From Wolbachia endosymbiont (group B) of Hofmannophila pseudospretella (GTDB taxonomy: Bacteria > Pseudomonadota > Alphaproteobacteria > Rickettsiales > Anaplasmataceae), in contig NZ_OZ034788.1 of the NCBI RefSeq assembly GCF_964028515.1, forward strand, positions 1,178,001-1,242,000: a DNA stretch of 64,000 bases, written 5' to 3'. The first letter of the stretch is position 1; each line of letters begins with the position of its first letter. Positions 7,799 through 16,509 of this stretch are shown here, piece by piece. Under the pieces are notes generated by a model, which had not been told where the DNA came from, did no database searches, and saw only the letters and a list, made by a program, of their open reading frames with translations. A program made the translations under genes and the position numbers.

Positions 7799-9336
7799 AG
7801 AATAGCATAAATGCCTCTGAAGTAGTAAACATAATAAAAGAGAAGGTTGAGACATTTGATAATCCTATAAAACGAGAAAATATAGGTGAAGTAATTTCAG
7901 TAACGGATGGTATCACATTAGTCTATGGGCTGGAAAAAGCAAAGTTTGGTGAAAAGGTATCTTTTGCAAGCGGTGTAGAAGGAATAGTTCTTGATTTAGA
8001 TCATGATACAGCTGGAATAGTTGTGCTTGGCAATGACCGTGATGTAAAAGAAGGGGACGTTGTAAAATGTAGTGGTGATGTTGTACGGGTGCCTGTAGGT
8101 CATGAATTATTAGGGAGAGTTGTAAATGCATTAGGCGATCCTATAGACGATGGCGGAGAAATTAGAGCCAAGAACAGAATGTATATAGAATCTAAAGCGC
8201 CAGGTATTATTGACCGTAAATCTGTGCATGAACCTCTGCAGACAGGAATTAAAATTATAGATTTGTTGATTCCTATAGGTAGAGGGCAACGTGAATTAAT
8301 TATTGGCGATAGACAAATTGGTAAAACCACTATTGCGATTGATACTATTATCAATCAGAAGAAGATTAATGATGAGGTAAATGAAAATCAAAAAATTTAC
8401 TGTGTTTATGTTGCTATTGGACAAAAAATTTCGACAGTAGCAAAAGTGGTGAATAAGCTAAAAGAAAGTGGAGCATTAGAGTATACAACCGTAGTTGTGG
8501 CTAGCGCATCTGACTGCGCGCCTATGCAATTTCTAGCACCTTATACCGGTTGCACTATTGGAGAATTTTTCCGTGATAATGGAATGCATTGCTTGGTGGT
8601 ATATGATGATTTATCTAAGCATGCTGTGGCATATAGGCAGATGTCCTTATTGCTCAGACGTCCTCCTGGTCGTGAAGCTTATCCTGGAGATATATTCTAT
8701 GTACACTCTCGCTTGCTTGAAAGAGCTGCCAAAATGTCTGATGAAAAAGGACGGGGATCTTTGACTGCTTTGCCGATTATTGAGACTCAGGCTGGTGATG
8801 TATCTGCATATGTTCCAACTAATGTGATTTCAATTACCGATGGACAAATTTTTCTTGAGTCTGAATTGTTTCACAAAGGATTTCGCCCTGCAGTGAATAT
8901 AGGTTTATCGGTTTCTCGGGTTGGCTCTGCTGCACAATTGAAATCTGTGAAAAAAGTTGCTGGTTCTATAAAGCTGAGTTTGGCCCAATATAGAGAACTG
9001 GAAGACTTTGCTAAATTTGGTTCTGATCTTGATGCTACTGTTCAATTGTCCTTAAACAAAGGTAAATACCTTATTGAATTATTAAAGCAAAAACAGTATT
9101 CACCTATGCAAATAGAGGAGCAAGTATTGCTTATGTATATCTTTTCTAATCTATATGGTCAATTAAGTAAGGTACAGGTGAGCAACATCAATAGATTCGA
9201 GTGTGATCTTATCAATTATTTTCAAACTGTTCACCCTGGAGTTTTAAAAAAGTTGTCAGGTGACATGAATGATGATATAAAAGATGATATTCTTGGTATT
9301 GTGAGTGATTTTGTCACTCAATTTAATTGCGTTTAG
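7795..9336 (+). CDS. atpA: F1Fo ATP synthase alpha subunit
   Basis: The alpha subunit carries the regulatory nucleotide sites of F1. The 513-residue product has the beta-barrel N-terminal domain, the P-loop GDRQIGKTTIA near residue 170, the DDLSKHAVAYRQMSLLLRRP region and the PGREAYPGDIFYVHSRLLERA block. ATG at 7795 overlaps the atpH stop by four bases and is preferred over the in-frame TTG at 7789. Confidence 0.96.
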   Translation: MKNSINASEVVNIIKEKVETFDNPIKRENIGEVISVTDGITLVYGLEKAKFGEKVSFASGVEGIVLDLDHDTAGIVVLGNDRDVKEGDVVKCSGDVVRVPVGHELLGRVVNALGDPIDDGGEIRAKNRMYIESKAPGIIDRKSVHEPLQTGIKIIDLLIPIGRGQRELIIGDRQIGKTTIAIDTIINQKKINDEVNENQKIYCVYVAIGQKISTVAKVVNKLKESGALEYTTVVVASASDCAPMQFLAPYTGCTIGEFFRDNGMHCLVVYDDLSKHAVAYRQMSLLLRRPPGREAYPGDIFYVHSRLLERAAKMSDEKGRGSLTALPIIETQAGDVSAYVPTNVISITDGQIFLESELFHKGFRPAVNIGLSVSRVGSAAQLKSVKKVAGSIKLSLAQYRELEDFAKFGSDLDATVQLSLNKGKYLIELLKQKQYSPMQIEEQVLLMYIFSNLYGQLSKVQVSNINRFECDLINYFQTVHPGVLKKLSGDMNDDIKDDILGIVSDFVTQFNCV

Positions 9337-9345
9337 GCGGTGATT

Positions 9346-9840
9346 ATGACTTCATCCATTGTTAACAAGTTTCCTATTACAAGGGAAGGTTTTGAGAGTA
9401 TGCAAGTCGAACTTGAGAAATTAAAGGAAGAAAAACCTTCTATCATACAGGCTATTTCTGATGCTCGTGATCAAGGCGATTTATCCGAAAATGCAGAATA
9501 TCATGCAGCACGGGAGAGATTAAGTTTTATTGAAGGCCGTATAATTGAGGTAGAAAGTAAACTTTCACATGCAGAAGTGATAGAAGTAAAAAATTTGTCT
9601 GGTGATACAGTAATGTTTGGTGCAACTGTTACGGTAAGCATGCTCAGTGATGATAACAGTGAAATAGAATATGTTTATAAGATTGTAGGTGGGTATGAAG
9701 CTGATGCTTCAAAGCAGTTGATCTCTACGGATTCACCACTCGGTAGTGCTTTAATTGGCAAAAAAGTTGGTGAGTATGTGGAAGTGATAGTGCCAAATGG
9801 AGAGAAATTGTATAAAATAGTTAAGATTGAGTTTAAGTAA
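9346..9840 (+). CDS. greA: Transcription elongation factor GreA
   Basis: GreA stimulates transcript cleavage by backtracked RNA polymerase. The 164-residue product has the N-terminal coiled coil with the acidic tip (DARDQGDLSENAEYHAARER, residues 39-58) and the C-terminal FKBP-like domain with SPLGSALIGKKVGEYVEV. I start at ATG 9346 because AGGCGG at 9335-9340 is well spaced from it; the frame also has GTG at 9340. It lies nine bases after atpA. Confidence 0.95.
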   Translation: MTSSIVNKFPITREGFESMQVELEKLKEEKPSIIQAISDARDQGDLSENAEYHAARERLSFIEGRIIEVESKLSHAEVIEVKNLSGDTVMFGATVTVSMLSDDNSEIEYVYKIVGGYEADASKQLISTDSPLGSALIGKKVGEYVEVIVPNGEKLYKIVKIEFK

Positions 9841-9843
9841 ATC

Positions 9844-10497
9844 ATGGTACAAGCAGCTTACCCTTCAATTGATCTGTCTCTCATTTCTTCTGTGGAAGAT
9901 ATATTAGAGGATGTGCGTTCCGGTAAATTATTCATTTTAGTTGATAATGAAAATAGAGAGAATGAAGGTGATTTGGTTGTTTTAGCTGAAAAGGTGAAAC
10001 CAGAACATATTGCTTTTATGGTTAGGTATGGCACTGGTATTGTGTTTTTAGCTATGACAAAGTTTTACATGAATAAACTTAACCTTGAATTTATGAAGAG
10101 AAGTAATGTAGATGAAGCACTTATTCCTCACACTGCATTTACTACGTCAATCGATGCTCGTTATGGTATTACAACGGGTGTTTCTGCTCATGATAGAACG
10201 CATACGATACTTACCGCTATTGATGGAAAAAGTACTAAGGATGATATTATTACCCCTGGTCATGTTTTTCCTATTATTGCAAGTGAGGGCGGGGTTTTAG
10301 CACGCAACGGTCATACTGAAGCAAGTGTTGAGATAGCAAAATTGGTTGGATCTAGTCATGCGGCTGTAGGGTGTGAATTAGTGAATGATGATGGCTCTAT
10401 GATGCGCTTACCCCAGTTGCTTGAATTTGCTGAACAACACAAAATTAAGTTAACTACCATCGATAAACTTATCAGTTACGTTCAAAATTTAAACTAG
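9844..10497 (+). CDS. ribB: 3,4-dihydroxy-2-butanone 4-phosphate synthase
   Basis: RibB converts ribulose 5-phosphate to the four-carbon precursor of riboflavin. The 217-residue single-domain protein has the acidic motif DNENRENEGDLVVLAEKV near residue 38, TTGVSAHDRTHTI near residue 119 and PGHVFPIIASEGGVLARNGHTEA around residues 138-160, all diagnostic. No GTP cyclohydrolase II domain is fused to it; the separate ribA gene starts at 63463. It begins three bases after greA. Confidence 0.94.
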   Translation: MVQAAYPSIDLSLISSVEDILEDVRSGKLFILVDNENRENEGDLVVLAEKVKPEHIAFMVRYGTGIVFLAMTKFYMNKLNLEFMKRSNVDEALIPHTAFTTSIDARYGITTGVSAHDRTHTILTAIDGKSTKDDIITPGHVFPIIASEGGVLARNGHTEASVEIAKLVGSSHAAVGCELVNDDGSMMRLPQLLEFAEQHKIKLTTIDKLISYVQNLN

Positions 10498-10568
10498 CGT
10501 TTATAAATTCGTATAGTTTAAATGTTAAAATGTAAGATTCCTAAAAGTTATACGAATAAGGAACTTCC

Positions 10569-11858
10569 ATGTCTAAGCTTTTTGTTTTACTATTTTTCTT
10601 CGTATGCTGTAATAGCGTTTACTCTGTTAGTATTATTAGAGATAGTGAAGTGGAAGCGGTAGTGAAGGATCTAGCGCAACCTTTATTTTCTGCTGCGGGT
10701 ATTGATAATGATAAAATAAAAGTTTTTATAGTTGATGATAGATCGATTAATGCTTTTGTAATTAACAATAATAGCATTTTCATTCATTTAGGGCTTTTAC
10801 AATATTCGACTGAACCTTATGTCTTACTTGGTATATTAGCACATGAAATTGCTCATATATCTGCTGGTCATGTATTACAAATGAGTAGTGCTGTAGGTTA
10901 TTTTCAATCAATAGCAATGATTAGTTATATGGTAGGATTAGTTTCTAGTATTGTTATTAACCCTCAGGTTGCGAGTGCAATCTTGCTTAGTGGTGTAACG
11001 CTTAGTTCGAGGTTGTTTTTTAACTATTCCCAAGAGCAAGAGAGTGTAGCAGATAGCTATGCTTTAAGATACCTTGATGAATCTGGCTATGATAATTTGG
11101 GTATGAAAGAGATTTTTGACTATTTTAAGAGTATTGAGCATGAAAACACTGAAGAGTATTTTCGCACTCACCCACTTAGTGATAAACGTATATTTGCTGT
11201 ACAGAATTATAAGGTTAAAAATAATATAAAACCAATCCTTGCAGATAAGTTGTTGAAGTTTGAGCGTATGGTTGCAAAGCTAGACTCTTTTTTTACCCCT
11301 ATTCATGTGTTATCTAATAAATATGAAGGTAGTTCTAAGTATGTAAATGCTGTAATTCACTATAGGCAAGGAAAGATAGAAGAGGCTATTACTAAAGTTA
11401 ATTCATTGATTCAAGAGTCACGCAATGATCCGTACTTATATGAATTAAAAGCAGAGATTTTATACAAAGCTGGAAATTTAAGTGAAGCAATAAAAATGTA
11501 TGAAGAATCACTTAGATATTTATCTGAGAAGAATAACTATTTAGTGAAACTTGCGTTATCTCATACTTTATTATTACAGGGTGAAATAGAGAAGGCAATT
11601 TTTTACCTAGAGCAGGTTGCAAACGTAGAAACAAATAATGCCTTTGTCTGGAAGTATTTAAGTATTGCATATAAACGTAGCGCTGATATGGCAATGTATT
11701 ATTTTGCTTTGACGAAAAAGGCGTGTATTGAAGGTAATTTAGAGAAATTTATGAAGTACGCTGAGTTAGCTATTAAAACTTTACCGAAAGATAGCTCTTG
11801 CTTGCTGCAAATTGAGGATATGAAGGAACAATACACACAAAAACACACTTATTTTTAG
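10569..11858 (+). CDS. M48-family metalloprotease with TPR repeats (BepA/YfgC-like)
   Basis: This is a probable periplasmic zinc protease related to BepA, which handles outer-membrane assembly factors. The 429-residue protein has a signal-peptide-like N-terminus, the zinc motif HEIAH around residue 97, a third ligand in QEQESVADSYALRYL near residue 158, and a C-terminal half of tetratricopeptide-like helices (YELKAEILYKAGNLSEAIKM and similar). It converges with the virB2-like gene, with one base between them. The exact BepA assignment is inference; the M48 fold is clear. Confidence 0.85.
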   Translation: MSKLFVLLFFFVCCNSVYSVSIIRDSEVEAVVKDLAQPLFSAAGIDNDKIKVFIVDDRSINAFVINNNSIFIHLGLLQYSTEPYVLLGILAHEIAHISAGHVLQMSSAVGYFQSIAMISYMVGLVSSIVINPQVASAILLSGVTLSSRLFFNYSQEQESVADSYALRYLDESGYDNLGMKEIFDYFKSIEHENTEEYFRTHPLSDKRIFAVQNYKVKNNIKPILADKLLKFERMVAKLDSFFTPIHVLSNKYEGSSKYVNAVIHYRQGKIEEAITKVNSLIQESRNDPYLYELKAEILYKAGNLSEAIKMYEESLRYLSEKNNYLVKLALSHTLLLQGEIEKAIFYLEQVANVETNNAFVWKYLSIAYKRSADMAMYYFALTKKACIEGNLEKFMKYAELAIKTLPKDSSCLLQIEDMKEQYTQKHTYF

Positions 11859-11859
11859 A

Positions 11860-12195
11860 TTATTTTCCGCATTTATCCAACGTATCTTTTACTTCAGTAC
11901 TTATATTGGGTATAATTTTCATTATAATCGTTTTAGCGCCAAAAAATACACCACAAAACATACCCAAGGCAAAGAGAGCTGGCCATGGCATTCTACCAAA
12001 TATTGCAAGCAAAGCTGCACCTATTATGACTACAGTCATAAGTGGCCCACCTATTCCCCAAATATAACCAATAATATTGCATATTACTTGGGCAGTTGTA
12101 TCATCTATATCATTAGCAGCATTTGCATAATCTGAAAAAGAGAGAAACAGCACTATACATAAAGCATTAAAAAATTTTTTTATTATATAGCTCAT
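11860..12195 (-). CDS. TrbC/VirB2-family type IV secretion pilin-like protein
   Basis: The 111-residue protein has a cleavable signal peptide ending near SDYANA and two hydrophobic segments, GPLMTVVIIGAALLAIFGRM and WPALFALGMFCGVFFGA, separated by a short polar turn. That is the layout of VirB2/TrbC pilins of type IV secretion systems. GGAGG lies just upstream of the ATG. No other vir gene is in the window, so it is an unlinked pilin gene, as often seen in Rickettsiales. A role as a pilus subunit is inferred. Confidence 0.75.
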   Translation of the reverse strand: MSYIIKKFFNALCIVLFLSFSDYANAANDIDDTTAQVICNIIGYIWGIGGPLMTVVIIGAALLAIFGRMPWPALFALGMFCGVFFGAKTIIMKIIPNISTEVKDTLDKCGK

Positions 12196-12290
12196 TCTTT
12201 TGCCTCCAAGTAATAAACCAGTGTGAATCTAAATTCATATATATATTTATTTTAGGGTAAAACTCATAGTTTGTCCATAAATAAGTGTTG

Positions 12291-13025
12291 CTACATAAAT
12301 AGCCCACCATTGATGTTAAGCACATGCCCCGTTATATATTTTGCCTCATCACTTGCTAAAAACAATATCCCTGCTGCTATTTCTTCTCCTGTTCCCATTC
12401 TTTTCATTGGAATGTTATCTAATATTTTTTCTTTTTGTTCTTTATTTAAAACTTCAGTCATTTTAGTATCTATAAATCCAGGAGCAACACAATTTACTGT
12501 TACACCGCGACTTGCAACTTCTTTTGCTATAGATTTGCTCATAGCTATTATTCCAGCTTTTGATGCTGCATAATTTACTTGCCCGGCATTTCCTGTCAAT
12601 CCTACTATTGAGGAAATATTTATGATTCTTCCCCAATTATTTTTAATTAATTTCTTGCATGCTTCTCTATTTAGCTTAAATGTAGAACTCAAATTAATAT
12701 CAATCACCTTTTGCCATGATTCATCTGTCATTCTTAGTAATAAACTGTCTTGTGTAATGCCTGCATTGCATATGAGCCCATCAAAGCCTTTCATCAACTC
12801 ACTTGCTTTATTTATTAGTTGATTTACCTCTTCAGAATTTGATAAGTCGCAAGGAAGTACGTGAATGTTTTTTTCATATTTTTTAGCAACTTCTTCGAGT
12901 ACTTCTTTTTTTGTACTAGAAATACATAAAGTTGCTCTGGCCTTATGCATAATTTCTACAATTGCCTGGCCTATTCCACCTGATGCACCAGTAATCAGAA
13001 ATTTCTTATTCTCTAATCCAAACAT
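12291..13025 (-). CDS. fabG: 3-oxoacyl-[acyl-carrier-protein] reductase
   Basis: FabG performs the NADPH-dependent first reduction in fatty acid elongation. The 244-residue short-chain dehydrogenase has the cofactor motif TGASGGIGQAI at residues 12-22, CNAGITQD near residue 87, the catalytic serine in NISSIVG, and YAASKAG with the catalytic Tyr-Lys pair near residue 152. It ends with the family-typical ITGHVLNINGGLFM. No other fatty acid gene is adjacent. Confidence 0.92.
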   Translation of the reverse strand: MFGLENKKFLITGASGGIGQAIVEIMHKARATLCISSTKKEVLEEVAKKYEKNIHVLPCDLSNSEEVNQLINKASELMKGFDGLICNAGITQDSLLLRMTDESWQKVIDINLSSTFKLNREACKKLIKNNWGRIINISSIVGLTGNAGQVNYAASKAGIIAMSKSIAKEVASRGVTVNCVAPGFIDTKMTEVLNKEQKEKILDNIPMKRMGTGEEIAAGILFLASDEAKYITGHVLNINGGLFM

Positions 13026-13670
13026 AATAATTTTTATATTGCTTCAGCTCTTAACAGAATATTAAAAGACTTGCAATAGATTTTTTGCATAACTTTCATT
13101 TAATAGAAGCTTCTTGATAAATCTTGTATTTATTGGCGAAATTATGGCGGCTGCATGCCTTTTTTATTTTTTCTATTCAGCCTAAACACGCTTCGTTTAA
13201 GCGTTAGCACATTATCAATTACAGTAATAAAATCAGCACCATGTGGATTCTTTTGCCTTTTTTTGATTGGTAAATTTCTTAACACTTATAGCTAAAGTAA
13301 TTTAAGAGAGCCAGCGCGTGACTAGTTCTTATTACTTGATCAGTCTTCTGGATCCCAGTGTCTGGGCACTGGGATGACAGGAGTGTGAGATAAGGCTACA
13401 TTCATACTCTAACAGGTATGACGGTGTCATTCCAGCACTTGATGCTGGAATCCAGGAGTCTTTACTACAAATAAGCATATAAAATTATGCTAAAACACAA
13501 CGTTTTTGGTGAGGTTATGGACAAACTGGATTCCAGCGTCATGCGCTGGAATGACATCATAGAGGTCATTGAGATGACAGACTTGAATGACAAGAGGGAC
13601 ACTGGGAAAAGGGACTATTTAATGTATTGCCTCTGCTGAATGTTGCAAAATTTATTACTCTTGGCTGACT
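13026..13670. other. Intergenic region with short palindromic repeats
   Basis: I see no gene in this 645-base stretch. It holds a small hairpin around CGCTTCGTTTAAGCG near 13190 and a group of three palindromic repeats at 13352-13552, described separately. The rest is AT-rich sequence without a long open frame. Confidence 0.6.
13352..13552. repeat. Cluster of three short palindromic elements
   Basis: Three hairpins share the same core. The arms are ATCCCAGTG/CACTGGGAT (13352-13360 and 13367-13375), ATTCCAGCA/TGCTGGAAT (13429-13437 and 13443-13451) and ATTCCAGCG/CGCTGGAAT (13530-13538 and 13544-13552). Each arm is nine bases around a five- or six-base loop. Similar units recur near 17.9, 18.1, 26.1, 29.5, 29.6 and 43.7 kb, so this is a dispersed repeat family. 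Confidence 0.8.
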
Positions 13671-13695
13671 AATTTATTAGAATAGTATGTATAAT
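13671..13695 (+). promoter_or_regulatory. Candidate promoter of ppdK
   Basis: An extended -10 box, TG directly followed by TATAAT (13690-13695), lies upstream of ppdK, with only a weak -35-like CTGACT at the start of the interval. The -10 overlaps the most upstream in-frame ATG (13694), which argues that translation starts downstream at 13724. Confidence 0.4.
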
Positions 13696-13723
13696 GTGTT
13701 TTTTAGTGAAGATCTCGAGAGAA

Positions 13724-16366
13724 ATGCAAGAAAAGTTAATATATTACTTTAGCCAAAGCAACTGTGAAGGGAACGCAGGAATGAAAAATCTGCTAGGAGG
13801 GAAGGGAGCAAATCTAGCAGAAATGTGTAATATTGGTATTCCTGTTCCGCCTGGTTTCACAATTTCCACTGCTGTTTGTCAGGCCTATTGCCAGGATAAT
13901 GAATTGTCTTGTGATCTACGTAACGAGATAAAAAACTACATGGCGATGCTCGAAAGTGACATCGGTTGTAAATTTGGGGATTCAAATAATCCTTTATTAG
14001 TTTCCATACGCTCTGGTAGTGTGAATTCAATGCCGGGCATGCTCGATACAGTCCTAAATGTTGGCCTAAATGATGCAACCGTTGTTGGTCTTGCAAAAAA
14101 AAGTGGAGAACGTTTTGCCTATGATAGCTACTGTCGTTTCATTATGATGTACTCGAATGTTGTACTACAGCTTGACCATCACCTATTTCAAGATGTTGTT
14201 GATAATGAACAGCAGAAGAGTGGAGCAAAAAGCTTAGCTGATCTTGATGTTGATGTTTTAAAGGGGATTGTTAATGATTTCAAAGATGTAGTATATGAGA
14301 AAATAGGAAAAAATTTCCCGCAGAACGTTGAAGAACAGTTACTCAATTCAGTAAATGCAGTGTTTTCTTCTTGGCAAAATGATAGAGCTGTTTCCTATAG
14401 AAAAATAAATAATATTCCTGAAAATCTTGGAACTGCAGTTAATGTACAAGCAATGGTTTTTGGCAATCTGAATGATAATTCAGCAACTGGTGTGATATTT
14501 ACAAGGAATCCTTCAACTGGAGAAAAAAAGCTTTTTGGTGAGTTTTTAGTTAATGCTCAGGGTGAGGATGTGGTTTCTGGTGTTTATACTCCTATGCCAA
14601 TTGACGGGGAGCAAGAAAGTACCATGGAGAAGTTGCTACCAAGTGTCTACCGAGAATTATGCACGGTATGTGAAAAACTTGAAAGGCATAATAAGGACAT
14701 GCAGGATATCGAATTTACTGTACAGGACGGTAAGTTATGGATTTTGCAGACTAGGTCTGGCAAGCGCACAGCCGAAGCTGCTATTCGCATAATAGTTGAT
14801 ATGGTAAACGAAGGAGCGATTACAAAAGAGGAAGGAATATTGAGAATTGATCCAAAAACCTTTGACAATTTATTACATCCAGTTCTTGATGTTAAAATCG
14901 ATCAAGAAGTAATGGGCAAAGGACTGCCAGCTTCTCCAGGTGTTGCTTCTGGATATGTAGTATTCAGTGCAAGTGATGCTGAAAAAGCTGCAGAGCAGGG
15001 TAAAAAAGTAATTTTGGTAAGATCAGAGACGAGCCCTGAAGATATTAATGGAATGAATGCTGCAAGTGGAATAGTAACAGCGCGAGGAGGTATGACCTCG
15101 CATGCCGCTGTTGTAACTCGTGGAATGGGTAAACCATGTATTTGTAGTCTAAGTGGACTTTATGTTGATAAAGATGGAAAATACCTTTCTATAGGGGATA
15201 TAAAAATAAATAAAGGTGAACCAATCACCATCGACGGAGGAACAGGAGAGGTTATGCTTGGTATTCTTCCGACAGTTTTGCCTGAATTATCGCAAGAGTT
15301 CAAAACGATAATTAATTGGGTAGATAAAATCAAAACAGTGAAGGTGAGAGCTAATGCTGATACTCCAAAAGATGCAAAAATTGCAAAAGAATTCGGTGCA
15401 GAAGGTATAGGATTATGTCGCACAGAACATATGTTTTTTGCTAATGATAGAATCGAATTCATTCAAAAATTGATAGTAGCTGATGATGAAAATGAAAGGG
15501 CAAATGCATTAAATAAACTCGAAGAAATGCAAAAGTCTGATTTCAAAGAAATGTTTTCTATTATGGAGGGCAAGGAAGTCACTATACGATTACTTGATCC
15601 ACCTCTACATGAGTTTTTACCTCATGATCAATCCATTATAGAAAAAATCGCCAGATCACTGAATAAGTCAGTTGAATCGGTAAAAAATAAAATAGTACAG
15701 TTATCAGAAAAAAATCCAATGCTTGGCCATCGAGGGTGTAGGCTTGCTATTTCTCATCCTGAAATATATAAAATGCAGATTAGGGCAATACTCAGTGCTG
15801 CAAGTGAATTAAGGAAAGAAAAGAAGATAGAAGTGAAACCTGAAATCATGATTCCTTTTATCATTAGCGAGAAAGAGTTTGTTCTGATATGCGAGTTAGT
15901 AAAGAAAGAAGCTAAAAATTTCGATGTGAATTATTCAATCGGAACGATGATAGAACTGCCAAGAGCAGCACTTATTGCTGACAAACTCGCAAAACACGCA
16001 GAATTTTTTAGTTTTGGCACTAATGATTTAACACAAACAACTATGGGACTTTCACGAGATGATTCAGTTAATTTCCTCGATTCTTATAAGGAAAGCAACA
16101 TATTCAAAAACGATCCCTTTGAGGTGCTAGATGTCGAAGGGGTAGGGGAATTAATCAGAATAGCTATCGAAAGGGGCAAAAAAACCAGAAAAGAAATTAA
16201 ACTTGGTATATGTGGAGAGCATGGAGCGAATCCACAGTCCATAGAGTTTTTCATCAAATCAGGGGTTGATTATGTGTCATGCTCACCCTATAGAGTACCG
16301 GTTGCAAAATTAGTGGCAGCACAGCTTAGCATAAGTTTGTTGGGCAGCACAACTGTACGAACATAG
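13724..16366 (+). CDS. ppdK: Pyruvate, phosphate dikinase
   Basis: PPDK interconverts pyruvate + ATP + Pi and phosphoenolpyruvate + AMP + PPi. The 880-residue product has the N-terminal nucleotide-binding region (GGKGANLAEM), the swivelling phosphohistidine domain with GGMTSHAAVVTRGMGKPC around residues 448-465, and the C-terminal PEP-binding barrel with GAEGIGLCRTEHMF and the catalytic cysteine in GICGEHG. I prefer ATG at 13724 because a TATAAT box covers the upstream ATG at 13694, and the product then begins like other PPDKs. With no pyruvate kinase visible here, PPDK may serve as the PEP-pyruvate enzyme. Confidence 0.95.
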   Translation: MQEKLIYYFSQSNCEGNAGMKNLLGGKGANLAEMCNIGIPVPPGFTISTAVCQAYCQDNELSCDLRNEIKNYMAMLESDIGCKFGDSNNPLLVSIRSGSVNSMPGMLDTVLNVGLNDATVVGLAKKSGERFAYDSYCRFIMMYSNVVLQLDHHLFQDVVDNEQQKSGAKSLADLDVDVLKGIVNDFKDVVYEKIGKNFPQNVEEQLLNSVNAVFSSWQNDRAVSYRKINNIPENLGTAVNVQAMVFGNLNDNSATGVIFTRNPSTGEKKLFGEFLVNAQGEDVVSGVYTPMPIDGEQESTMEKLLPSVYRELCTVCEKLERHNKDMQDIEFTVQDGKLWILQTRSGKRTAEAAIRIIVDMVNEGAITKEEGILRIDPKTFDNLLHPVLDVKIDQEVMGKGLPASPGVASGYVVFSASDAEKAAEQGKKVILVRSETSPEDINGMNAASGIVTARGGMTSHAAVVTRGMGKPCICSLSGLYVDKDGKYLSIGDIKINKGEPITIDGGTGEVMLGILPTVLPELSQEFKTIINWVDKIKTVKVRANADTPKDAKIAKEFGAEGIGLCRTEHMFFANDRIEFIQKLIVADDENERANALNKLEEMQKSDFKEMFSIMEGKEVTIRLLDPPLHEFLPHDQSIIEKIARSLNKSVESVKNKIVQLSEKNPMLGHRGCRLAISHPEIYKMQIRAILSAASELRKEKKIEVKPEIMIPFIISEKEFVLICELVKKEAKNFDVNYSIGTMIELPRAALIADKLAKHAEFFSFGTNDLTQTTMGLSRDDSVNFLDSYKESNIFKNDPFEVLDVEGVGELIRIAIERGKKTRKEIKLGICGEHGANPQSIEFFIKSGVDYVSCSPYRVPVAKLVAAQLSISLLGSTTVRT

Positions 16367-16509
16367 ATTTCGCTAACAAGTAGCGGAATGATGATTTTTC
16401 AAATTGTCGATAAATCTAAGTCAGTTTAGCTATTTTGCTGCTACTTTTTTTTCTTAATATCTTAAGAAAGATTGATTTTTTGTCTAAAATAATATAGGAT
16501 AAAGTAATA

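Noticed and set aside
10507..10557. Inverted repeat ATTCGTATA/TATACGAAT before the M48 protease gene
   Set aside because: Arms are nine bases with a 33-base spacer, AT-rich and without T run; too weak to call a terminator or operator.
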